A DNA stretch of 64,000 nt from Ricinus communis. Its lineage: Eukaryota; Streptophyta; Magnoliopsida; Malpighiales; Euphorbiaceae. The stretch covers positions 17,512,489 to 17,576,488 of the forward strand of contig NC_063259.1 of NCBI RefSeq assembly GCF_019578655.1. Direction: 5' to 3'. Of the stretch, positions 45,481 through 56,138 are shown in pieces (positions within the stretch are counted from its first letter, which is position 1; each line of letters begins with the position of its first letter). The translations under genes were made by a program, and so were the position numbers. The notes below the pieces were generated by a model, which saw only the letters and a list, made by a program, of their open reading frames with translations, was not told where the DNA came from and did no database searches.

Positions 45481-47090
45481 ATCAGAATGTTCTATAGATT
45501 TGCATCTGTACCTAAATTAAATGAATCAACTTATATAGAACTGATGTCAAATATGCACATATCATGATTATCAAAATGCACACTACCATCAGAAAAAACA
45601 TAACATGAGTAAGCAAAATCATTCATATCATAATCTTAAAGAGAAGAAACATTGTCCTCATAAATTTCAAACGTTATTACATCATCATAAATACGTCAAT
45701 GATATTATTTTTAATACTCTTTTCCGGCTGAGTGGCAGGCTCTTCTAGCTTCAGCTCTCCTATCTTTGTGGTGATCTTCTCTCGGACTTCTTTGATACTT
45801 AACTCGACCATTCTATCAATAATTAGGTTCTTGAAAATCTCAAACCCTGGTACCTTAGTCCTAGCTACAATAATAGGTTTAGGGATGTATGTTGTTGTAG
45901 TTTGGTATGGGGTTTCTTTTAGCACTAGGTTGGTCAGGGTTAGTAAGGTTTATGGCGTCGGTAAGGTCTTCAATTTCATGTTTCAGGCAGATGCAGTTAT
46001 CAGTGTGGTGGCTAGGTGCTTGGTGGAACTTACAGTAGGTGTTGGGTTTGTATTCGGGTGCGTTTGGGTTTGGTGGGTTCTTTAAAGTGGTAGATTGGAC
46101 CATGCCATTCTGAACCAATCTCTCGAAGATCATAGAGAAAGGTTTCTTGAAGTTGGAGAACTTCCTTGGTTGCTACATAGCATTCACATATAAGGTCTTG
46201 CTCCCTTCAGCCTGGTAGTTTGCCCTTTCGCCAGTTCTTATGGCCTTTCTTTTGTCATTCTCTATCTCCTTGACCTGTAGCCCATCATCATATAGATCCA
46301 TGAAGGTTTTAAGGTTCATCTTCTATAACCTTTCAACCCATCCAAGTTTCGAACCACCATACGAACTTGGTCCTTTTTAGAGGGCTCATTCTTATCAGTC
46401 TAGCCTTATTCCCCCATCTAGTCAGAAAATCAAAGGACTCATTTGGCTTCTGCTTAGTGGATTCAAGATCCTTGATTGAAACTTCCAAATGAGTGTTCTA
46501 ATCATACTGTTTGATAAAAGAATTGCATAAATCGCGCCATACAGCTTTGGTGGATCTTTCCAGACCATGGTACTAGTTGATAGCAGGTCCTTCAAGTGAC
46601 AGTACAAACAACTTGACAATCTAGGTCTTGATCAGCTGAGTAGTTCCTATGATGGTTATATAATGTTTCAAATGAATCTTTAGGTCACTAATCCCATTGA
46701 ACTTGTTCATCTCAGGCATTCTGAACTTCCCAGGCAGCTTGTCCTCCCCCATTAAGACTAGTTCCTCAAAATCATAGGATGGATCCAAATCTTTGATTTC
46801 CAGCATACCTTGCATCTTGTCAAGCTAGGAACTCGGACCACTCACAGCTTTTGTAGTGGCAAGGGCAGTCTCCCTCTTAGCATGAACACATCAATGTCGC
46901 AAAAGTTTTGGGGCACTCCCCTCTTAGCTAAGTCTTCAGCATTAGCATTAGCCGCGGCTGTAATGGTAGCAGCAATCCCAGTGACAACCACAGTAGAGTC
47001 AACAGCAATAAAGGGGTTAGTCGGTGCAATAGGAGCAGCAGATGGGGCTTGGTTTGCAGCCATCCCAGCCAAGAGTTGCTGGAGCTTTTT
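45481..47090 (-). pseudogene. Element D gag and linker
   Basis: The N-terminus near 46842-47072 is Ala-rich (AANQAPSAAPIAPTNPF) and continues into ANANAEDLAKRGVPQNF, the region shared with the first Tat fragment. The LEIKDLDPSYDFEE and PGKFRMPEMNKFNG blocks (46621-46815) and a capsid-like segment near 46380-46600 follow. The nucleocapsid-like YCKFHQAPSHHTDNC (near 46000) is in a 84-codon open frame (45879-46133). The linker 45677-45925 contains KVPGFEIFKNLIIDRMVELS and an EKITTKIGEL stretch. No protease is found between this and RT. Broken by many stops. Confidence 0.72.
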
Positions 47091-47842
47091 CTAAATCACA
47101 CCCCTCAAGTCACCGATGATAACATTCTTAAAGATCTCGACATCTTATTCAATAGCTCATTCGTTAGCCATCTCTTTGGTAGCTTGGCGTCTTGGTCTTT
47201 CTAAGTGTTCTAACACAGCTCTGATTCGTAGAGAGATGGGCACACTTTCCAACCTTCGACTCTCTTGTCTCTTCCAACCTATAGGAGATTCTATCTAGAT
47301 AAAAGAACAAAGGTTAGTGTGATGCATGCGATGCATGATGCACGTGCAATGCACAAGGACAAAGAAGAAAGGTTTGCACACATAATAGTATACAATTCAT
47401 TCTTCTAACCTTATTTCTTCTGCACATGATTCATGGTAAGTCATTCTTCCCTAGGATTTTGGGTTTGATCTTTCTATCAATAAGGGATAGTAGGCTTGAT
47501 GCATATGCCATAAGCTCTCAAAGCATATTAAAACAAACAAAGCAATGTTTCTTAGTATAAGCATAAAAGCCTGCATATTTTAGGCGTAGAGCCTGTTCCA
47601 CATTTCTGGGCCAAAGCCTTTCAATACTTGGGCTTAAGATACTTATAAGGAAAAACATCTCATATAGCAAGCAATGGGATTCCTAAGGGAGATTACTACA
47701 GTCATTACCATGGGTTGAGTCTTGGATAAGGATAAAAGGCTCCCACAAGAAAAAATTGTTCTTCCTTAGCTTGTCTCCCCACTCAAGGGTCAATGTGATG
47801 AAGGAAATTCACTCATTAGTTGTCAGTGATGGTAGCCAGTGT
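47091..47842 (-). other. Element D 5' leader
   Basis: Non-coding. Minus-strand text next to 47842 (GTGACACTGGCTACCATC) resembles the region where Tat elements carry the primer site (GACACTGGCGACTCC-like), supporting an LTR end near 47843. Bases 47310-47360 are rich in ATGCA words. Confidence 0.45.
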
Positions 47843-48060
47843 CACAATTCTAGGATTCGAGTGCATATATGGTGTGCATGAAGTCCAAACCTTAAACTTT
47901 TACAAACATGAAGGTTCATTATTCATCTTCTAAATCATATTCATTGTTGTCTAAAATCAAATCAAATCAAAACTCATACACACATGCACCTGCCAAACCC
48001 TTAGAATGTAGAGTATATGCATAGTTTTGCTTTGATCATTAAGAATCCAATTCCAAATTG
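47843..48060 (-). repeat. Probable 5' LTR end of element D, truncated
   Basis: Minus-strand end reads CTAGAATTGTGACA, matching the expected LTR end before the primer region. The body is lost where element O starts; the exact boundary is unclear. Confidence 0.35.
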
Positions 48061-48473
48061 TTCTAAACAAATTTTTCGAACCGTATTGAAAAGGTTCCTG
48101 AGACACAGCATGGAAGAACATCTAATATGCAAGAAAAGTTATTGTAACAATTATCCATGCAATTATTTCAATTAATTTACCCATCCAAATTTGACTAGAG
48201 ATTAGGTGTTTGTTATCATATCAAAAGCTATCTATACAGATGGCATAGATTTCGAACACCCAAACCCTAATCAAACGAGATCCAAAATTTCTAAAAATCT
48301 CCATATCATAAGTTCTATCCTTTAGGGTTCATATGCAACAAGAATCACCCAAAAATTTGAACTATAGTTATGGCAACCAATGAAAACTCTAAAATAGCCC
48401 AGAAATTCTAGATTTGCATGCTTATGATCAATTAACAATTATACAACCATTATGACTAAATTAATCAATGGAG

Positions 48474-48485
48474 GCTCTGAATCCA
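48474..48485 (-). other. Element O primer binding site (tRNA-Met)
   Basis: Minus-strand TGGATTCAGAGC, two mismatches to TGGTATCAGAGC, one base from the LTR. Confidence 0.7.
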
Positions 48486-48486
48486 T

Positions 48487-49470
48487 TGTTGGGAATTGAA
48501 ATTAAAATAAATGCAAAGGCGCAGCGGAAGCAATTTAAATTTTTTCTTAATTCTCACTAAGGATCTCATTGATTTAAATAGTCAAAACACATAAAAATAA
48601 ACAAAAGATGGAGAAGGCTTACAAAGGGTGTATGCCACCTATTCCAATTATTCTTGATTCTTCAAGGATGATTGATGCACTTTACAACTACTTAAATGAC
48701 CAACCTCTAAATGGTAATCCACAAAAGCTTCAAAGTTAGAATCTCCAACGAACAATCCTTCATAAGAGAGAGAGTGGAGATGATGAGGAGTGAATGCTAG
48801 TTCCAAGCTAGGTTGAATCTTAATTGATCTAATTAATTAAGTGTTGATGGCATCATTCTCCTTCACACATATATGTACCTAGATGCCTATCATACTCCAT
48901 ATATATATACATGAAATTTAACCAAGTCTTATAACAAGCAAGGCCTTACTTACTCTTAATTTGGGCCTTAATTGGCTTGTTTAGACTAAGTTAACTTAAT
49001 TAATACATAAGCATAGTTTTAGGGCCCTTATGGCCGAATATTACAACCCAATATGTATTAAACTAATTAACTTTCAATTAGGCCTAATATATATACGCTT
49101 AAACCTTAAACTCATTTTAATCTTAACTTTAAGTCCATTTGTGTGTGACCCAAAAGGTTCCTAACATATTGGCAATGAATTATAAATTATGAATTAAACT
49201 CCTTTAATTCAATATCAATTCTCTAATTAACTTAATTCATATTTCATATATCAAGATTGGCATCTAGGAATGCATCATGACCACCCAAATGTGAGGAAGG
49301 ATGAAAGTGCTTTAATCAACCTTTAAAGTGAACAATCTCACAATGTAATTTAGTCCTTTCATTTTACTTTTATCCCAATTAATTCATAGAGCATGGGTGC
49401 AAGTGTCAACTCTATAATCGAATCAATCATATTTGTTCTTGATAATTGCATATAACATATTGAATAAGAT
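48487..49470 (-). repeat. Element O LTR, first part
   Basis: Ends (plus reading starts) TGTTGGGAATTGAAATTAAA, colinear with the element B LTR from 19990. Interrupted by K at 49471. Confidence 0.88.
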
Positions 49471-49936
49471 TGATGAGCATAGTTTTACACATATTTTCTT
49501 GCATATTATTGCGTATGTTCTTAGCAATTATTGTGCTTTTATTCCCAGATCACCCGTGTTTTGTGTTCTTTTGCATTTCAGGAACATTTATAGGACCATC
49601 ATCGGTGTTTAAGCAATTATAGATCAATATGTGCGGAAACGGACGAGAATTCATCAAGATCGGATAAGAGCCCGCAACGCATACATTGAGCACGGCCTAG
49701 ACTCTGGCCGTGCTCAACCATTGGCTTTGATTCTTGAAATTTGCACTTTGGGCACGGTTTCCGTAGCCACCACAGCCTTCAGCACGGCCCGTGGTGGCCA
49801 ACACGGGGAGAAACACGGCCGTGGTGAAACCCTACTTGGTGAGATCCACAGTTTCGGCCGGACTTCGGCCAGTCACCAAAGACCTTGAACACTGTCTTGA
49901 CCAGCAAGGCCTTGAACACGGCCGTGCTGAGTTAAA

Positions 49937-49943
49937 TATATAA
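49937..49943 (+). promoter_or_regulatory. TATA box of element K 5' LTR
   Basis: TATATAA a few bases after the CACGG/CCGTG array; the equivalent in the 3' LTR is 54644-54650. Confidence 0.65.
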
Positions 49944-50602
49944 GAAAAATGAATTTTTCTTAGAAAGGAGAGGGAAAAAAGAGTGACATAGAGCCCTGGC
50001 GGCTGGTTCGGTTTCTGCACAGTATTGAATGTGAGAGAGAGTCGCGGGGAGTAAGAATCCCGGAATCGCAAGGTTCCGAGTGCAAAATCGTAGTGGAAGC
50101 AATTCAAGAGGCAGTTTGGGAGATTAATCAAAGTGTAGATCTAGATTTGGAGCTGTTCATCCAATTCGAGAGAAAAGGGTGTACATGTTTTATTTTCATT
50201 ATTCTTTCATTGTAATTGATTTCCTAGATTGTTTTAAACATGAACATGTTTAGCTAGACTGATTTAATCCATTGGGATTTCTTTACTATGTTGGCTTGAT
50301 ATTATATTGTTGGATTGTTTGAGTTGGTTTTGTATTCTTCTTGTTTTCAGTATTAATAAGATTATGCATTATTCATGAGACGTTGTGAATTGTGATGTTT
50401 AGATTGCTTTATGAGATTGAGAAATCCGTTTGGCAATTGGAATTTTGAATAACAAGAACTGGTTAATAATCGCTTAGAGATAAGGATAATTAACTAGCTG
50501 GATTAAGAATTAACAAAGCTTAATAGAGGCGGATTAAAGCTTAATGCTAATTTAAGAATCAATCGTTAGGAAGAGATTCCAACTTTAGGTTATTAGGTTT
50601 AG

Positions 50603-50635
50603 GAATTCGGTTATCTCGAGAGAGAAACCGAATTC
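50603..50635 (+). promoter_or_regulatory. LTR hairpin GAATTCGGTT/AACCGAATTC (element K 5' LTR)
   Basis: Ten-base perfect inverted repeat around a GAGAGAGA-rich loop, downstream of the TATA box and so probably in the transcribed R/U5 part. Conserved in A (10257-10289), F, J, K and, diverged, in G. Confidence 0.6.
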
Positions 50636-50978
50636 GGTTAAGAATTCATCCACGGGTAGCATAATTAGACTCACCGATCCTTTATTTTTTTGTTCGGTTG
50701 CCAACTAGTTTAGATTCCCTTTGGGTTTGTCTTCTTGTCTTGATTATTTCATTTATCAATTACTCCTGCATCTCCCTCAGAACTTAGCTTGTAGTTAATA
50801 GTTAGTTTAGAAATTATCATCATCCATTTTAGGTTAATATAATAAAGAACAAAGAAGTAACTCTAGGCTTTCGCTTTCCCGAGGAATACGACCTTGATAC
50901 TCGCCATTAGTGCTAGACTGCATCGATAGGTACACTGCCTTAGATTGTAGCTAACACGAGTAGCAGCCATCAAGTTTT

Positions 50979-50996
50979 TGGCGCCGTTGCCGGGGA
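50979..50996 (+). other. Element K primer binding site (tRNA-Asp)
   Basis: Exact TGGCGCCGTTGCCGGGGA, six bases after the LTR. Confidence 0.9.
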
Positions 50997-51134
50997 ATGT
51001 TTGAAAACTAGAGTGAAATTTGCTATTTGTTAATTTAGCCATTTTTTTTCTTTCTTTCTTATTATTTTATTTTATTTGTACATATTTATTTAGTTTAAGT
51101 TTCTAATTCAGATAGTGAATGATAAGGAGGTTCA

Positions 51135-52370
51135 ATGCTAAATTCAAACTCTTTGTATGACACATTGGAAAATGGGATCAGGAACCAAGAGAGTGCTAAA
51201 AATTGGGATGCCCGTGCATCTTTAGATGCTCGAGTGGAATCATTTTGCAGGGCTACCGATCAACTCTCTTCTCCTATCCTTTCATCTCAAGTCTTTTGTG
51301 AATTTTGTTGTGGTTTACATGTGTGTAATGATTGTCCATTGTATAGTGATGTTGCTCATTGTTCTTATAGCGTGAGCGAATGGAATTATACGGAAGTTGG
51401 CCAAATGACTCGTATGGAAGCACCCACAATCAAGAGTGGAGCACTCATTCACCCTTTGGATGGAGCTTAGATGGCCAAGAACCACTAGGAATTCGAAGAA
51501 CTACATCAGCAGCCCTAATCTTGCACCTTCAACTCAAGATGAAGAGTTAGTGTCGGGAGAGCCGATGATGAGGTTCATGACAAGTCTTGAGGAAAGATTC
51601 CAACAAACAGAGAGGGTACTTGAAGGTCAACAAGCCTGAATTAAGAACATAGAGCATCAAGTAGGCTTAATCTTCAAGTTACTAGCTGAAGAGCAATTGG
51701 GAACTCCATCAAACGCTACTGAATCCGAGGAGCATTTGAGCGCCATCACTTTGCGTTCAGGTGAGAATTTTTCTGGTTTATCTACTATGTTTGACGATGA
51801 TGCTTCTGTGCAGGACGATTTCTTGAACATGGAGATGGAACCAGAAAAGGAAGAGGCGAGCATAAATCCTCTGAAAGACTATCAACAGGAATGTACAGTT
51901 GATGATGCTGAGTTGCAGTTAGAGGAATTGTTGGTAGATTTTCCACAAGTCCCTTTGATGATGGACGATAAGCACGAGTTATCCAATGATGAAGTCTTGG
52001 AGGAGCTCGAGTTTCTTCTAGCAAGTGAACCAAGCTAGGGGCTGAAGAAAACCATCGACACTCTTGAAGAGATTGCCCAACCATCGATCCTTCCAATTGT
52101 TGAAACTCCAGCTTTCAAATTGGAAGAGCCCCTAGACCATCATGACTACGTTCAATTATACGAGGAGCGAGTCTTGCCCATCATATTGGCAACTTGCTTA
52201 ATAGTCGGGAAAAGGAAATTGACGATTATCCCTCTAAGCGGATACTTGAAGACATTTGCTTAGAAGAAGGATGGATGGTCGTCGATCACGCCCATTTTCC
52301 TTTCACCATGAGTCCAGCTAAGAAGACTCATCACATAAAAAAGAAGTGCTTTTGGGAGGCACCCCAAACT
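51135..52370 (+). pseudogene. Truncated Athila gag of element K, with pol-end remnant
   Basis: ATG at 51135, same start as A and F. The first 111 codons include the knuckle as FCEFCCGLHVCNDC, where all of C-x2-C-x3-H-x4-C is present, unlike in A and F. A shift follows; 51436-51639 reads the PMMRFMTSLEERFQQTERVLEGQQA helix to a TGA. 51697-52038 is open for 113 codons with HLSAITLRSGENFSGL and the acidic DDAELQLEELLVDFPQVP segment, ending at a TAG after LASEPS. The last piece (52090-52370) has LPIVETPAFKLEEP, LPIILATCLIV and the KKTHHIKKK block. Capsid and all enzymes are missing. Confidence 0.75.
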
Positions 52371-52476
52371 TTATCTTTAATCTTTAATATTTTAACCTTT
52401 TGTTTTGAAACATTTTATTAGTTTTAGTTTTTATATTTTCAGTTTCGATTTTATTTCTTTATTTTATTATTTTCAG

Positions 52477-52536
52477 ATTCTACCGAGGAGGCACTGAATT
52501 TCCACAACATCAGCCTCGATGGATGATCAGGGCAGT
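52477..52536 (+). pseudogene. Tail of the lost downstream ORF in element K
   Basis: A short remnant ending ATGGATGATCAGGGCAGT, joined after TTATTATTTTCAG, as in F and (with TTTGCAG) in A. It corresponds to the very end of the ORF-1-like gene of block J. Confidence 0.45.
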
Positions 52537-52658
52537 CCCCTAGATCTTTTTATTTTTCTGCATTTATTTACTTTATTTTTCATACATGTCATGCACTTGG
52601 ATTGTATTGCCTTTGTTCTCTTAGTTGAGCATTCCATGCGGGGTATCCATAACATTTT

Positions 52659-52691
52659 ACACTGAGGACAGTGTGTTCTTCAAGTGTAGGG
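52659..52691 (+). promoter_or_regulatory. Internal AGGA-loop hairpin plus AAGTGTAGGG (element K)
   Basis: Perfect ACACTGAGGACAGTGT (52659-52674), seven bases, AAGTGTAGGG (52682-52691; one G-to-A change). Confidence 0.7.
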
Positions 52692-54170
52692 TGCTTATGG
52701 GTAAACCTTAATCTCTCATATGGATTTTTAATATATCTGAAATTGCCATGGCTAGGTGTTGTGTATTTTTAGGGGATGTTAGGACACTGTGTTTTTATGC
52801 ACTTGTGTATGCTATTTTTGAGCTGATTGATGACTTGATTATAGAATTGTAGTTACTTTTCTTTGCTGTTCATTGTCCTTAGAAAATAATTTATGGTGTT
52901 TTACACATCAACCCTGCCGGGTTAAACCGGTGTTATTTAATTGTTTTTTCGAATTGTCAAATTTTAACTTAGAACGTTGATAATATCATATGCATGTGTT
53001 TCTTAAGTAATGATTCAATTAATGATGTTGCGAATCAACTGCACCTAATACCACACCTGAAAGTGAGATTTTGAGCCAGTTGAGCATTCATTATACTTAT
53101 GCTCTTTATATTTCTTGTTTGAGTGTGCATTGTACTTAATTTTGCTTCTAGAACTTGCTTTGTAATGCGTGTTGAAGTTACATGAATATTGTGAATACCA
53201 TGAGATGATTTGGGCGATTTAGGATTCACCACATTTGACCAAAAGCCTATCACCTTATGTTTCCATTAGTTAGCCAGTTTTTTAGCCTTAACCTTTTCTT
53301 CATAATCTACACCTATACACTTCAATTATACCATTCTTTACATTTATCTTTCCTTTACCCTTATGCTGGAATTTCTTTCTGTGATTTATTCAACTTTATG
53401 TGGGATTAAAATGCTAGTTGCTATGTTGGTAAATTCACTAAATCTTTTTGATATTTTAAATGCTCCCTTTGATCCAATTTGTATTTGTTATTCTTTATAT
53501 TTATTCGAGTTGTATGCAGCGGTCGCTAATAAGCTGCTAGTTCATTATTATAAAAAAAACAAAAAAAAAAGAGAAGAAAAAGAAGAAGAAGAAAAAAAAG
53601 AATATATAATAAACAAATCTCTTTAATTATTTATCTTTTTATTGGATTTAGAGCATTTGCGAGCGTTATTCTATGAAGTAGGGATTTTAGTGAATGATTC
53701 TTTTTGTGATCTTAGGCATTTAATCCTTTGAGCATATACTATTGTTTATCGCACGAATTCCAGCACTTTCACACTTCTATCCAAATCTCCGTACCTTTAC
53801 CTTAGCCCCATTTCAACCTTGGTAAAGACCCTTTGATTTTGGTATTTACTTATTCACAGTAGCGAAGATATGATTTATGAGCAAGCTTATGGTGAGCGGG
53901 TCTTGTGCATTTGCTTTGAGGGATTTGTTATTCACCTAATATACACTTTGAGCGACTTGAATGATCCCTGTGAGGCATTGGTTCATGATGTTTGTGTTGA
54001 GTTGTCATTTAAGTTACTCATGCATTAATATTATTTCCATTCTTTGGTAATGATTTGTAATTTGATTTATGATTGAGTATCCTTTGAGATGTGTTGAATA
54101 CTCTCTGTTGTGGACTAGGGGCATAAACTGAAAAGAATTGCTAACTGTAGTTTTATGGGGTGAGTTGTTA
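52692..54170 (+). other. Element K 3' non-coding region
   Basis: Colinear with F 29588-31065. A-rich/GA tract at 53550-53605 after AAGCTGC. No convincing coding; the open frame 53363-53626 runs into the tract. Confidence 0.7.
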
Positions 54171-54205
54171 ATTGCTTGAGGACAAGCAATAGCTTAAGTG
54201 TGGGG
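54171..54205 (+). other. Element K 3' hairpin plus polypurine tract
   Basis: Perfect ATTGCTTGAGGACAAGCAAT (54171-54190), five bases, AAGTGTGGGG (54196-54205), five bases, LTR. Confidence 0.82.
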
Positions 54206-54210
54206 TAATT

Positions 54211-55893
54211 TGATGAGCATAGTTTTGCACATATTTTCTTGCATATTATTGCGTATGTTCTTAGCAATTATTGTGCTTTTATTCCCAGATCACCCGTGTT
54301 TTGTGTTCTTTTGCATTTCAGGAACATTTATAGGACCATCATCGGTGTTTAAGCAATTATAGATCAATACGTGCAGAAACGGACGAGAATTCATCAAGAT
54401 CGGACAAGAGCCCGCAATGCATACATTGAGCACGACCTGGACTTTGGCCGTGCTCAACCATTGGCTTTGATTCTTGAAATTTGCACTTTGGGCACGGTTT
54501 CCGTAGCCACCACAGCCTTCAGCACGGCCCGTGGTGGCCAACACGGGGAGAAACACGGCCGTGGTGAAACCTTACTTGGTGAGATCCACGCCGACGGCTG
54601 GACTTCGACTTGACTGACCCTTGAACACGGCCGTCGAGTTAAATATATAAGAAAAATGAATTTTCTTAGAAAGAAGAGGGAAAAAGAGTGACATAGAGCC
54701 CACAGCGGCTGGTTCGGTTCTGCACGATTGAGTGCGAGAGAGTCGTGGAGAGTAAGAATCCCGGAATCGCAAGGTTCCGGGAGTGCAAAACCGTAGTGGA
54801 AGCAATTCAAGAGGCAGTTTGGGAGATTAATCAAAGTGTAGATCCAGATTTGGAGTTTCATCCAATTCGAGAGAAAAGGGTGTACATGTTTTATTTTCAT
54901 TATTCTTTCATTGTAATTGATTTCCTAGATTGTTTTAAATATGAACATGTTTAGCTAGACTGATTTAATCCATTGGGATTTCTTTACTACAAGGTTCCGA
55001 GTGCAAAACCGTAGTGGAAGCAATTCAAGAGGCAGTTTGGGAGATTAATCAAAGTGTAGATCCAGATTTGGAGCTGTTCATCCAATTCGAGAGAAAAGGG
55101 TGTACATGTTTTATTTTCATTATTCTTTCATTGTAATTGATTTCCTAGATTGTTTTAAATATGAACATGTTTAGCTAGACTGATTTAATCCATTGGAATT
55201 TCTTTACTATGTTGGCTTGATATTATATTGTTGGATTGTTTGAGTTGGTTTTGTATTCTTCTTGTTTTCAGTATTAATAAGATTATGCATTATTCATGAG
55301 ACGTTGTGAATTGTGATGTTTAGATTGCTTTATGAGATTGAGAAATCCGTTTGGCAATTGGAATTTTGAATAACAAGAACTGGTTAATAATCGCTTAGAG
55401 ATAAGGATAATTAACTAGCTGGATTAAGAATTAACAAAGCTTAATAGAGGCAGATTAAAGCTTAATGCTAATTTAAGAATCAATCGTTAGGAAGAGATTC
55501 CAACTTTAGGTTATTAGGTTTAGGAATTCGGTTATCTCGAGAGAGAAACCGAATTCGGTTAAGAATTCATCCACGGGTAGCATAATTAGACTCACCGATC
55601 CTTTATTTTTTTGTTCGGTTGCCAACTAGTTTAGATTCCCTTTGGGTTTGTCTTCTTGTCTTGATTATTTCATTTATCAATTACTCCTGCATCTCCCTCA
55701 GAACTTAGCTTGTAGTTAATAGTTAGTTTAGAAATTATCATCATCCATTTTAGGTTAATATAACAAAGAACAAAGAAGTAACTCTAGGCTTTCGCTTTCC
55801 CGAGGAATACGACCTTGATACTCGCCATTAGTGCTAGACTGCATCGATAGGTACACTGCCTTAGATTGTAGCTAACACGAGTAGCAGCCATCA
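54211..55893 (+). repeat. Element K 3' LTR (1683 bp) with internal duplication
   Basis: Colinear with the 5' LTR except for a shorter CACGG array (54427-54640) and the extra 220 bp described separately. Confidence 0.93.
54771..55210 (+). repeat. 220-bp tandem duplication in element K 3' LTR
   Basis: 54771-54990 and 54991-55210 are the same LTR segment. The first copy has private changes (an extra GG near 54779, a missing CTGT near 54855). The second copy matches the 5' LTR at these sites. Confidence 0.9.
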
Positions 55894-55898
55894 AAGAT

Positions 55899-56138
55899 CT
55901 ATGAAACACTTTTTATAATCTTAATTCAAACAACCTTGGCCAAGGATTTCCATGTTAAAACATATCAAGAATCATTAGGATAAGGTCCCATGACATATTA
56001 CCTTGGGCAATGAATTCTTTATTGATAACTTATTATTTTTATATGACTCTTACTACACTAATGACTTTCCCTTCAAACACTTCATGGATTGGAGAACATA
56101 AGATAGTATCGAAGTATAGTAATCCTCATATAAGATAA
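55899..56138 (-). repeat. Element O LTR, second part
   Basis: Continues the copia LTR after K (compare 21015-21236) until element N starts at 56139. Confidence 0.85.

Larger units (their letters stand above)
22372..48060 (-). mobile_element. Element D: Tat-lineage Ty3/gypsy, minus strand, interrupted by G and J
   Basis: Pieces in minus-strand order: leader and primer region (47091-47842), gag (about 45879-47090), linker, RT (44879-45480), integrase C-terminus (37157-37476), integrase end (23373-23411), 3' non-coding region (22761-23372) and an LTR-like end (22372-22760). Element G fits exactly between the last two integrase pieces with duplication ATTGG. J replaced the RT-end/RNase H/integrase core. 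Protease is also missing between gag and RT. The outer ends are less certain: the two LTR ends share only short similarity. Confidence 0.7.
49471..50972 (+). repeat. Element K 5' LTR (1502 bp, TGATG...CATCA)
   Basis: Begins TGATGAGCATAGTTTTACAC. CACGG array 49688-49932. TATATAA at 49937-49943 directly after it. Inverted repeat GAATTCGGTT / AACCGAATTC at 50603-50635. Ends AGCAGCCATCA. Confidence 0.95.
49471..55893 (+). mobile_element. Element K: non-autonomous Athila derivative, TSD AAGAT
   Basis: LTRs 49471-50972 (1502 bp) and 54211-55893 (1683 bp). Exact duplication AAGAT at 49466-49470 and 55894-55898. Primer site, truncated gag, internal and terminal hairpin/polypurine modules and 3' non-coding region are all present and in the same order as in A and F. 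It is the best preserved member of this gag-tail-only family. The 3' LTR carries a 220-bp tandem duplication absent from the 5' LTR. Confidence 0.95.
48061..56138 (-). mobile_element. Element O: Ty1/copia element of the B family, partial, split by K and N
   Basis: Leader remnant (about 48061-48473), tRNA-Met primer site, and 5' LTR (48487-49470 continuing at 55899-56138). K is inserted in the LTR with duplication AAGAT. Element N is inserted 240 bases further on. The remaining ~500 bases of the LTR would lie beyond N, outside the window. No gag is left. Confidence 0.85.

Noticed and set aside
47310..47360. A satellite made of ATGCA words.
   Set aside because: Only a handful of irregular copies over 50 bases; no period.
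49688..49932. CRISPR-like array of short repeats.
   Set aside because: CACGG/CCGTG words are 5-9 bases, in both orientations, without constant spacers, in a plant LTR.
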